Shown: piece after piece, positions 31,345-41,205 of the stretch
Layout of the letters: each line of letters begins with the position of its first letter
Position numbering within the stretch: the first letter of the stretch is position 1
Assembly (NCBI GenBank): GCA_025769875.1
Contig: JAGFNK010000021.1
Span: forward strand, 62,001-126,000
Length of the DNA: 64,000 nucleotides
DNA from: Russula earlei
Taxonomy: Eukaryota > Basidiomycota > Agaricomycetes > Russulales > Russulaceae
Direction: 5' to 3'
Notes under the pieces: model-generated
Database searches by the model: none
Seen by the model: only the letters and a program-made list of their open reading frames with translations
What the model was told of the DNA's origin: nothing
Made by a program: the position numbers and the translations under genes

Positions 31345-33941
31345 ATGGAAGAAGAGTTCATTCCCTTCTCGTCTTCTAGTGCTTCAGAGGATGGAGCCGA
31401 CTCACACCAGCTCACAATCAATGAACACTACGCAAAGGCTTTTCAACGTCGCAAAGAGCGTGAGGAGCTCACGAAGCGTACGCACGGTCACGACCGCTGC
31501 CACACGCGTCGCGTCTCACTGACATTGACACTGCTTTTCGTCGTCGCGCAGTCAAGGAGAGGTATGGCTCGGATGCCGACACCGACGACCTCGACTCGTA
31601 TGACTCTGATTCCGAATCTGACGAGAGCGAAGACGAAGACGGCGAAGAGCTCACTCCCGCCCTCGACGCCGCCATCCTACGCACGCTCGCGCGTATCAAG
31701 GCGCGAGACCCGGGCATTTATGACACCGACCGCAACGTGTTGGAGGGTACGGTTCCCTCGATCCCCCTTTTTTTTTCTCATCTCTCGAGTTCTCATGCCC
31801 CGCGTCAACACAGAGGAGCACAGCAAGTCGGGCACGCTATCTGCGCCTCCTCGCACGAAGAAAACCAAAGCACGCAAGGCCGTGACGCTCCCACAACAAC
31901 GCCTCGCCGCAGCACTCGACGACGCGACCACTCGTTCGGACTCGCCGGAGGACCCGTCCCTGCCGCTGACCCACGCCGCGGAGCAGGCCGCGCTGCGCGC
32001 CGAGACCATCTCCGCGTTCCACTCCCGTACTGCGTTGCGGGATTCCGATACGGGAGGCGCGGAGCAGGGAGAGGAGGAGGGAGAGGGAGAAGGAGGACTT
32101 GTTCACTCTGCGCGAGAAGACGAGGGACGAGGTGGAGCAGGACGAGGCCGAATACCGCGCATATCTCGAACGTGAAGTCGGCCCGCTCGAAAAGATCTTG
32201 GACCTCGGTGAGCAGGAAGGGATTCAGGACGGGGCACGTCGGAAGGACAACGAAGATGTGGACGCGCAGCCTGGCGAAACGAGTCCAGGGGGAAAGCGGA
32301 AGAAAAAGAGGAAAAAGGACGTGGAGGAGAGGAAGGAGACAGATCAAGAGTTTCTGATAAAGTGCGTGTCCTCGTCTCTCACACAGAACATCATCTCACG
32401 AGCTGTATAAATGCCTGGTTTTTGAAGTTATATACTACATCGCGGCTGGATCGACCGCTCTGCTCGACGCGTCCCTACCTACGAGGAAATCACCGTGGGA
32501 ACTACGTCCCACCAAGACCCAGGTCCCTCAGTGACGCCCTCCGGTGCTGATGCTGGTGCCAACGGCGAGCTTCTCGAGGACGACGACGAGTTTGACGAGG
32601 TAGCGGACCGCTTCGAGAGCTCGTACAACTTCCGATTCGAAGAGCCCGACGCAGCGTACATCTCGTCCTTTCCTCGAGCAGTAGGAGAGCGTGCGTCGGC
32701 CGACAGAGCATGCGGAGCGCCGCCGTGAGGCGCGTGAACGGCGGCGAGAGCGCAAAGACGCCGAAAAGGACCCAACGGCGCGAAGAAGTGAAGCGCCTGA
32801 AGGGCCTCAAGACGCGAGAAATGGAAGCGAAACTCGAGCGTATTGGCAAAGAGGGTGGATGGGCGCGCAGCCGTGGTGCGTCCTCTGCCGTTTTCCCCTG
32901 GACCCTCTCGACGATTTGGTGATTGTGGTGCGTCCTGGTTCGCGCAGCTCTCGAGGCGCTAGATCTAGACGGGGACTGGGATGCGGCTGCTCATGACCGA
33001 CAGATGGCAGCTGTTCTTGCTGAAGCTTCGGCTGATGGCGTGGGTTTTGATGAAGATGAGAAGCCGACGTGGGACGATGATATTGACGTCGGCGATATCA
33101 TCCCACCACCAAGTGGGGACAAAAGTCCACATGCATCGTTTGCAAAGGAGCGGAAGAAGGAGAAGAAAAAGGCAGAAGAGGAAGAGGGCAAGGGAGGTCG
33201 ACATGGGTGCGGACACGGTCGATATCGATGAGATGGATGCGGACGCAGTAAAAGATGGCGGGAGTAGGCTGGGACGAGGTGGAATGGGATGGCACAGAGG
33301 AGATGCGCAAGCGCGTGCTGGATCAATACATGGAGGAGTTATACGAGTTGGAGTTCAACGATATGGTACGCTTCTCTTCCCTCCACTTCATGGCCGTTTC
33401 CTTGTATTCCCGTTCACGCACACGATGCCCTCGCATTCAGGTTGCAGGGATGCCTACACGTTTCCGCTACACTCCTGTGGCAAAGACATCATATTCTCTG
33501 ACTCCTGCGGATATTCTGCTCGCGGAAGATAAGGACCTCAACGAGTACGTCGGCTTGAAAAAGCTCGCGCCGTATCGCAAGCAGCGCGAAACATGGGATG
33601 CAAAGCGCGCCGAGCGCCTGGGCGAGTTCAAAAGGAAGGTATCCGAGCGAGCGACACAAGCAGGAGTCGATGTGGCAGAACATGCCGTAGCTGGCGAGCG
33701 GAAAGCGAAGAAGAGGAAAGGCAAGAAAGAGCGAATGCGCGAAAGAGCTACGGAGATCCTGGAGACGGAAGCCACGAGGAAAGTGGAGACGAAGACTACA
33801 GATTCCCCGAGGCAAAATGCCAAACATGCGAAACGGCGGTACGACGATGGGGAGTATGTGGATATAATCTCAACAAGCGAACCCGTGAAAAAGAAACGTC
33901 GGCGGCAAAAAAAAGCGGAGAAACAAGTCGAGGACATATAG
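31345..33941 (+). CDS. KRI1: KRI1 ribosome biogenesis factor, with apparent frameshifts
   Basis: Nucleolar protein needed for 40S subunit assembly, highly charged. Segments in order: HYAKAFQRRKEREELTKLKE, YDSDSESDESEDEDGEE, LDAAILRTLARIKARDPGIY, the KRI1 core (FTLREKTRDEVEQDEAEY, REVGPLEKIL, YNFRFEEPDAAYISSFPR), RREEVKRLKGLKTREM, DLDGDWDAAAHDRQM and the C-terminal domain (EWDGTEEMRKRVLDQYMEEL, MPTRFRYTPVAKTSYSLTPA). To keep the conserved reading, one surplus base must be skipped at about 32,690, 32,768, 33,208 and 33,263. All four are in the same (+1) direction. The gene is therefore either hit by sequencing/assembly insertions or decaying. A lysine-rich tail ends at 33,941. Confidence 0.82.
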
Positions 33942-33981
33942 CAACAAGGGAGAGCGTGGTATGGCACGAGCAAGTTGTTCT

Positions 33982-34535
33982 CTATTCCGGTGGTATAAAT
34001 GGTCTGATGTATTTCTCGATATAGGACTGAGGAACATCCTTCTGAATCGCATCCTCGAGTGCCTTGTTCATGCGATCGATATATTCCGTCTTCGGGACAT
34101 CGCTGCTGGTGCGGAGAACATCTATATATACCAGCGTATCTATGGCTCTGTTCGTAGCCGTCTCTCTGTCGTCAGAAGAGGTGATCGGCTGGACAGATAT
34201 AATCCTCTTTTCGTAGTTGTAAGGAACCCTTTCGTACTTGTCAAGGGACTTTTCGTCCGTAGGACTGATGTCGAAGATAAAACCGTACACATGGTCTCCA
34301 GGAAAGGGAATGATAGTTGCGTATCCCATTTGATTGATGATCCAACGCCTATAATATAGGTATGAGAGAGGATCAATGGAAAAAGAGGACTCAGATGTAG
34401 AGATCTCACCAGCCCTGTAATACTGCGGTGCCAACATATCTGTTCTCTGGGCAGCGTCGGTTCATCTGGTCTATCCATAGGTTGCTACCATAAGCAAAAT
34501 AGAGGGTCCTAGGTGGTTTCAGAGCTGTCGGGCAT
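33982..34535 (-). CDS. gamma-glutamylcyclotransferase-like protein (5' frameshift)
   Basis: GGCT-fold enzyme family that releases 5-oxoproline from gamma-glutamyl amines or peptides. The minus strand gives RTLYFAYGSNLWIDQMNRRC, PENRYVGTAVLQGW, an intron (about 34,365-34,425), then RWIINQMGYATIIPFPGDHV and YGFIFDISPTDEKSLDKYER with VPYNYEK. YGSNLW is the substrate loop; the Glu in DKYERVPYNYEK is at the catalytic position. The expected N-terminus MPDSSETT (34,535-34,512) lies one frame away, with a TAG created by one extra base at ACC-TAGG. Upstream splicing could not repair this. It converges on KRI1 with 40 bp between stops. Confidence 0.72.
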
Positions 34536-34858
34536 GGCGAAGAGGGTACCCAGAGCAGCGAGACAACCGCGATTGATCGAGATAAGATGAGTGACGGAGT
34601 CCCGGGCCGCTCGACCTCGCTTCACTTTGCAATTGTCCACTTCGCTATTGTCGACGGTCCAGTTGCGAGTCATAGATGCAAGACTCTCCACCATTGTACT
34701 GTTCCCGAAGTCACCGAAAGGCTTGCTGCAACCATGGTGGAGGTTAAGCATTGCTTCTTTTTCCACATCCGCCACCTCTCAGTCCCCAACCCTTCTTTTT
34801 CCACCCCGTGTGGTTCTTCACTTTCCCTCGGACGACACGCCACATACTCAAAAGCCTT
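34536..34858. promoter_or_regulatory. divergent intergenic region
   Basis: About 320 bp between the start of the cyclotransferase (-) and the LRR membrane gene (+). It holds a CAAT-like word in places and a pyrimidine-rich stretch at 34,750-34,810. No single element is certain. Confidence 0.35.
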
Positions 34859-36368
34859 ATGAGCAGAGCTCATCGGCGACCACTCACGCCCTCCTCTCAA
34901 GGTGCCTCGGCCTTTCCGTCCAAGTTCAAAGAACACTTGTCTATTGCCGTGCCACGCGCAGACCCTCCCATCGAACGTTCTCGCTTCTCTCCGGACTCTC
35001 CTACATCGCGCGCTTTCTCTATCGGCAGACCTACTCCGCTCAAGTCCCTTCCGCGCTCACGACCCATTGATCCCGAGAAGGGTTTTGCAGGCAAGAACGG
35101 CTCGAGCTCTCAAGGCGCGCGGGCACAGCCTAGCGTCGGAGAGCGCTTTGGTCATCTTTTCGTCGATCTCCGAGGAAGCCGAAAAGATGATCCTTCCGTC
35201 CCACCCATTGCGCCTGTTGTTTTACCTAAGATTCCGGAAACGTGGCGAGTGCCTCTCGATGATCGCAAGCCGGAAGCCCTGTGCCCATGTCACGCCAAAC
35301 GTCCCCCAACTCGCATGGAAAGGCGGTATCATCGGGTAATCCTCTCCGCGCTCGTCGTCTTTTTGCTCTACCTGTTCGTCAATGTGATCGTTCTCAACGT
35401 CCGCTCGTTTGCCTCTTCATATATGGCGGGCTTCCGATCGTCCACCGTCTCGTCCTCGAGCGCACCAACGATGACCGGAGTGATGCTCTCGGCCGATACC
35501 CAGCGGTGCATAACGCAGTACTCGCTCAACGCGCCTGCCGATCCGAAGGGATACCCGTGTAGCTCGTGTCTCCCGCTCCTGGTTGCGGTACCGCCGAATG
35601 CGACCGCGGTATACGCCGTCGCGAGGGACGGGACGCAGTTCTGTGGCCTGAGGTCGATATGGGAAGCTGCTGGTCAGCAGGGCGAGGCCGCGCTCGAAGC
35701 CGGAGGTTGGGTCAAGGACGTCAAATTCTGTGCTTGGAATGGCGTGCGATGTGATGGCGCCGGTCGCGTCTCGTCGTTGTACGTCCCATCCTCGTTTGTT
35801 TTTTCTCTCCCGCTGTGTTCAGTCGCGACCCTTCTGTTTGCAGACAACTGACCTCTCCCGCAATTCCCGCGTCTCTCCCTGCGCAATTCACGAATCTCAC
35901 GGAGCTCGAGTCCCTCGAAATTGTCGGCGACGGGACCTCTCCGGGTATGACTTGCGTGTGATCCCTTCATGAGTGGCGTACTTACGCTTGGAGACTTTGT
36001 TAGCCGGCTCTTTCCCGACAAGCTTTGGCGATCTGACCAAGCTCACGACGCTACATTTCGAAAACACGGCGCTGGGCGCCCTTCCAGATACCTTGCAAAC
36101 ACTCTCCGCTCTTACCCTCGTTCGTAATGCACAAGTTGGGCCATCACTACCCCCAAGTATTGCAAGTGGCGCCCTCCGTTCGCTGTACGCCGTCGAGTCA
36201 TGCCCATCGCCGTTTTTGTGACTGATATGATTACTATATAGCATCGTAAACAATGAGCCATTGACGCTGAGTGCAACGCAGAGCGCCGCACTTTGCAGTA
36301 AGCAGTTGCAGAACTGTGACCTTCGTGGCTCAGGAAGCCAAGCGTGCGGTGCATGTTTGGTTGGCTGA
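34859..36368 (+). CDS. single-pass membrane protein with leucine-rich repeats
   Basis: The start is MSRAHRRPLTPSSQGASAFP; an in-frame Met at 34,751 is possible, but the residues before 34,859 look untranslated. A basic/Ser/Pro cytosolic region of about 165 residues is followed by one transmembrane helix (ILSALVVFLLYLFVNVIVLN). The outer part contains paired cysteines (CITQYSLN..YPCSSCLPLL, CGLRSIW, FCAWNGVRCDGAGRV), like the LRR N-terminal cap WNGVxCD. A few LRRs follow (LTELESLEIVG, LTKLTTLHFENTALGALPDT) and a Cys-rich end (QNCDLRGSGSQACGACLVG). Three short introns. This is a fungal LRR receptor-like or polysaccharide-related type II protein; function unknown. Confidence 0.8.
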
Positions 36369-36634
36369 GTGCACCCTTGACCTGTCTCACTACCGAGATA
36401 TCCCCCAGCACTCCTTCCTGACGCATTGGTATGTCCCAGAAACGATCTTTTAGTTGCTACGAACACTCCTATGCATTCATACTTACGCCCCATGGATATA
36501 CGGACGTACTAGTGTTTAGTTTTAGTTTTAAGTCATTAAACCCCTGTAGCACAGTAATGGCAACAACCAATAACATAATCTTGAACAGGTACTGATTCTG
36601 ATTTGCTCTCCATCGCCCTCGCCCATCCTTAGCC

Positions 36635-38589
36635 ATGCCGAACAAGTCAGAGCTCTCGGCGCTAGCTCACATTCGCCGCGAGTCGCTTGACATTTACAAT
36701 CGTCTACATTCTATCGAAGCCGATATCGCCTTCGTTAACGAAGTGCGCGTGGCCTATCCCACGTATCCGCTTATACGTACAACATCGCGCGTTTGATTTT
36801 GTCTCTCCTTTCTAACAATCTCTATGGACAGCAAACCTCCGCTGCGGTGCCTGGTACACTGATCCAGCTATCGTACGTCTTCTTTCGGTTTATGATACTT
36901 CGGGCAGAGGCGAGATATCATTTGCAGGCGCACCCCTCGGTTCACGCTTACTTCAAGAGTACGGATGGTCATCATGGCAACTGGGCTTTCAACCTCCGTC
37001 GCCCGAACATACACCTCCTGCCCATCATCCTCGCCCACGGCGGGTATGTCGCCCTCTCATGATCATCATCTCCCAACTTCTCAAGAAAGACGCCCCCCCC
37101 CGGGCTTTACCTCATCTTTCAAAACGGATAATCCTTCCGCACCAGTCTTGTTCTCGTAGACTCGACGCGCGCAGGCAAGCGCATTCCCGACGCGCTCTCC
37201 AAGACCGTACCGATCTGGTGCGCGGTCATCAACCGCGCCACGTACCTGCGCTCCCTGGTCGAGCGACGCGCGGCCACGACCACGGTCGCAGATGCCGACG
37301 CCGAGGGCGATGGGCCAGCGGAGGAGGTGGAGGGGGAGGGGGAGGACCCATCGGAAGCCGCGGCGAGTCTGCACACGCCGCCGGGGGCCGTCAGCGCTCA
37401 CGAGCACGCCCAAATCGCCGCACGGCTGGACAGCTGGGCGGCCGCCCTCGCCGTGCGTCTCGCGCAACCGCCGCTCCCCGTTTGATTCACGCAACACGTG
37501 TGGCGCAGGACTCGTCGTACGGCCTCCCGCGGCTGACAAGGCCGTTGCGTCCGCTGTGGATCACGCCGGCGTCGACGCGCTTCCCGCACATCGCGCCTGA
37601 CGCGTCGTTCTTGCCCATCATGTGCGTGAGCGCGTCGCGCGCCGTCCACGCCGGGATCGAGCGCCGCTCGGGGGGATTCTCTTACGTGCAGGGTTCGGGA
37701 GACGACCATGAAGTTATGGGGGCAGGTACGGCTGCGGCACACCTGGGATTTCCGTTTCTGATGTTGTCGCATGGGCCACCCCCGCCGGGCGAACCATTTC
37801 GTCCTTTACACGTTGCAGGGTCTGACTCCACGGCTGTTCTGGCGACACCGCACGGAATTACTGTCGTGCCCCCGCGAACAAGTCGAGGCGGAGGTCACCA
37901 AGTTGGCGTCATCCGCTCGAGAGGTCGAACGGACGTCCGCCAGTGACGGATTCCGCGGCGCATGGGGCATGCGCCCTGCTCCTATACTGAAAGTTGGCGG
38001 TCGAGTGCTGATCCACACCCTGGCGGACCTGCCACTGGATCCGGAAATTCTAGCCAGCATACCTCGCCAATGGGAGCTCAACAGCGGCGATGGGGAAACG
38101 GTTTACATTGTCGTGTACGCGTCGGACGCCGGCACGCCGGGAGAAGATAGCTGCATTCCTCAGTCAGCAGAGGCATGCTCCGCGGAGGATGGAGAATCGC
38201 CTCCGAGCTCAGCGTCAAGGAAACATGGGAGCGCGGCCCGAATTCTCCTCATGCGCGTCCCCCAGGGAAGGCGCCGGCGGCCTGTCCTTGTGCGCGAGGT
38301 TCTGCCGCGTGCCGTCTCGTACGCAAGCCCGCATCTCAGTCTTGGGCGGAAAGTCTGTGTCGTTGGAGGAGACGAGGGCGTCGGGGTGGCGCTGGTGCTG
38401 CTTCAACTGTTCTTTGACGACGGAGGCGGTCCACGCAGTGACACTCCCGGCGGCCTGACGGACATGAAAAGCTCTGTGCGTACGCGGCTGGAGTGGATCA
38501 TTTCGAGCCAGCCGCAGGTTAATCCGGCGCGAGCCATCTTGAAGAGTGTCCATGATTTCCTACACTCGTACTGTCAGGAACCGACTTGA
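36635..38589 (+). CDS. RIT1: initiator tRNA phosphoribosyltransferase (one frameshift)
   Basis: Modifies A64 of initiator tRNA-Met with a 2'-O-ribosyl phosphate, keeping it out of elongation. Segments: MPNKSELSALAHIRRESLDI, YPTYPLI|PNLRCGAWYTDPA, AYFKSTDGHHGNWAFNLRRP, NIHLLPIILAHGG|LVLVDST, AGKRIPDALSKTVPIWCAVI, PHIAPDASFLPIMCVSASR, GSGDDHE and GLTPRLFWRHR. The C-terminal DUSP-like domain reads CVVGGDEGVGVALVLLQLFF, where the usual GKDxS loop is replaced by GGDEG. At 37,711-37,725 one surplus base separates GDDHE-(LWGQ) from GLTPRLF. Using a GTTATG donor at 37,713 would restore frame but drop LWGQ. Five introns otherwise. Confidence 0.88.
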
Positions 38590-39784
38590 GACATGTATGT
38601 ATGCATTTTGTCGACCAGCCGTATGAGTCATTCTATGTGGCGCGAAACCTGAGGGTGAAAAGCTGCGTCACTACTCTTTGTTCCGACTGTTGCAAGAAAG
38701 GCTTTCATTTGTGTGCATGGCGTCAGGAGCCAAACGTTAAGCCAGATATGTTAACACGCTGGATGGGAAGCACAAGACAATGTTACTACGGTACTAGTGC
38801 TGGCCTAAACTTGTAATGATTCCTGACGCTGGCCCGGGAGCGCATGTCTCGTCACGGTGGTGCCGTCCTTAGTACAATACGAGTTGCGTTGCATTGCAAT
38901 GTGGCTAGCCATAGGCCCGAGCGTACTGGTAGGTGCCCCGTGATAGCAGGTCTGTCACCGGAGAATCAGTCACGCGTCGCGTCCGAGGACCAGTGGCTCG
39001 ATACAGGTGATGATGGAGGCCTCAAACGAGGGAAACGGGCCGTGATGGGATCAGAGGTTAGATGCTCCTAATTGTAAACACCAGAGGAAGAACCATGTAC
39101 GACTTCGTCGAATCTCCTGTCCGTAGTCTCATACCGTTCCTCGAATATCTATCGCTTACCCGTACATTCGCACGACTCGAATCCAACGTTACATGTGGCG
39201 GTGACAAGGTCTGTGTGACGTCAGTCGCAGTCGCATAACATGTACAACTCGGCGATGCGACTCGGAGGCGCGGCTTGTGGCCGCTACCGGGATCGAGAGC
39301 GTGCCGCACTGGGCCTTACCTATCAACAGCATATGGCACGTTTGCGTGATACGCTTGCAGCTTTGCTTTTCCATGATAACGAACGGGGTGGTTCTAGTTC
39401 TGCTTTCCGGCAGCTACATCGATGTGGACTCCACTGGTAGTCCGAGTCCTCCTCACTGGCAAGCGCTCCGAGTCGCCTCCACTTGCTTGTAGACCTGGAA
39501 ACGAAATCACAACGCATCGCAAAGTGTATCAGCGGCGCCAAGCAACTCAACACGACTCCTGATCGAGAATTTTGCTGATGGATAGGCACTCTTACTGACT
39601 GACAATCTATGATTTGCGGGGACTCCGCGGCAACGCGTCACACGGTAGATAAAGTGCATGCGGTTCCCAATTCCCTCCAGCTGTGCTCTCGTAGGTGCTG
39701 GTTACCGACGATCCTCCACGCCGCCGTCTTTGTTCATCCCTCGACGACTTTGCACTACAATCCACGATCCCAAACATAAACGCG
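38590..39784. other. intergenic, no gene recognised
   Basis: About 1.2 kb with only short frames lacking domain resemblance. CpG content is normal. The region just before 39,785 should contain the promoter of the secreted repeat protein. Confidence 0.4.
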
Positions 39785-40294
39785 ATGCGCCCAACTTCCG
39801 TTTTTGCCATTTTCTGCCTCGTCGTTGGCGTCGTTCCGTCGTCCGCGCTTCCTGCTAAGTACGCCCACCTCTTCGGGTTGTGTTGCCCCAGAGTTGACTT
39901 TGCCTGCAGGGAGCTTTTAACGAATCCCTTCTCAAACGCCCCACATTACTTTGAGATTGTAGGCGGACGAAAGATCCATCATGGCCCGGTCAACGTACCT
40001 TTCTACGGAAAGAAACCCTACCCACCTCCCAAAGACAAACCACTTCCCCCACTCCCACTTTCCAAAGACAAACCACTTCCCCCACTCCCACCTTCCAAAG
40101 TCAAACCACTTCCCCCACTCCCAGCTCCGGAACGACCACCGACAGCAATGCACAGCAGGCCTAACATAATTGAGCGTATCAAGGGTCAAGCTGCCAGCTG
40201 GTTAAATTCGGCTAGGCAAGCTGGTATGGCCTTCGGCAGACCACGCCAATACGCGCGTGTCAGACCATATCATTGGAAGCGACAGGATAGGTAA
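39785..40294 (+). CDS. small secreted protein with KPLPPLP repeats
   Basis: 169 residues from MRPTSVFAIFCLVVGVVPSS. Residues 1-22 form a signal peptide ending near SSALPA. The mature part begins with a short Cys cluster (LFGLCCPRVDFACREL). It then has a proline-rich zone with three near-identical 12-residue units, (P/S)K(D/V)KPLPPLP plus two or three residues, preceded by a partial unit, YGKKPYPPP. It ends in a basic segment, HWKRQDR. No intron is required. No family recognised. Repeats and secretion fit a cell-wall-associated or effector-like protein; the KR near the end could be a Kex2 site. The in-frame Met at 39,695 would put a non-signal stretch in front, so 39,785 is preferred. Confidence 0.75.
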   Translation: MRPTSVFAIFCLVVGVVPSSALPAKYAHLFGLCCPRVDFACRELLTNPFSNAPHYFEIVGGRKIHHGPVNVPFYGKKPYPPPKDKPLPPLPLSKDKPLPPLPPSKVKPLPPLPAPERPPTAMHSRPNIIERIKGQAASWLNSARQAGMAFGRPRQYARVRPYHWKRQDR

Positions 40295-41008
40295 AAGGAG
40301 TCTCTTTCTCAGACATACGATAACCCATGTTCATCATCCATTCACGTCCCAGGGTACTCGTTGACGCGTGATCCGACCGAGAGCTCGCTACGCGCGCATA
40401 CAGGCGGCTCCCACTCACCCCCCCGTCCAGATAACTTGGGTGTCGAGACACGGTGGCACGGGAAACAGTGGCACAGCCATGTAGATACTAGCTCGGCGAC
40501 CACCATCTTGACCCCTTCAGTTCACGAGAGCGCGCTTTCTGATGGGAACCGCGCCTTTGTGCGTACGGCCTTTTGACTGATGACGGACTCAATTAGTATA
40601 CAAATGTACTATACTTTGCCAAACTTACCATACAGATAGCTTACTTCAGTTGTTTCCGTTCCGATACTCCCATACACTCGTACTTACTAGTAAAACCATG
40701 TAGCTTAGGGGCAAATGTAACTGTTGTGTTGTTTCGTCTCCCATCTCCCCGTCAGCGCGTCCACCCGCTTCCCGACACCAGAACAGCCGTGGCGTCAACG
40801 TGGAAACTGTTGGACGTGCAGCACGATGGGCAGGAATCAAGTCAAGTCCACTTATAGTCAACTTAGCAGACAGTAAAAGTAGAATATTCCAAATGAGTAG
40901 GCTCTGTTGCCATTTGCATGTCTTCTGTGCATTGTCGTTATCCACATGAAAAGCTCGCTGTCACCCTGCAATAGCGTCCGAGGGTCATTTCCATGATATC
41001 GATATCCC
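40295..41008. other. intergenic, no gene recognised
   Basis: No coding signal recognised. It ends at an orphan transposon terminus at 41,009. Confidence 0.4.
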
Positions 41009-41060
41009 CAAGGGGGTGGCGGAACGGAATCCCGATCCTTGGGTAGGGGGGGGGGGCCGG
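41009..41060 (+). repeat. orphan terminus of the 41,206 transposon family
   Basis: Starts CAAGGGGGTGGCGGAACGG and continues AATCCCGATCCTTGGGT and a G-run. It matches the reverse complement of the right end of the neighbouring element (43,435-43,484) over about 46 bp. No partner end or target duplication was found, so it is a truncated copy. Confidence 0.75.
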
Positions 41061-41205
41061 ACATAGGACTTTTGCACCTCAGTTATCGCATCCACAACTG
41101 ATAGACTGAAGATACTCATAGATCATCATCGCTTATGCCTAGTTCACGCGTTATCTAGGCAGTTCTCCCACGCACATAGGCGTGCTCCGATAGAGGCCTC
41201 ACAAC

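Noticed and set aside
31805..32347. 180-residue minus-strand frame
   Set aside because: Antisense of the charged KRI1 core; its Arg/Leu composition is the complement of Glu/Lys codons.
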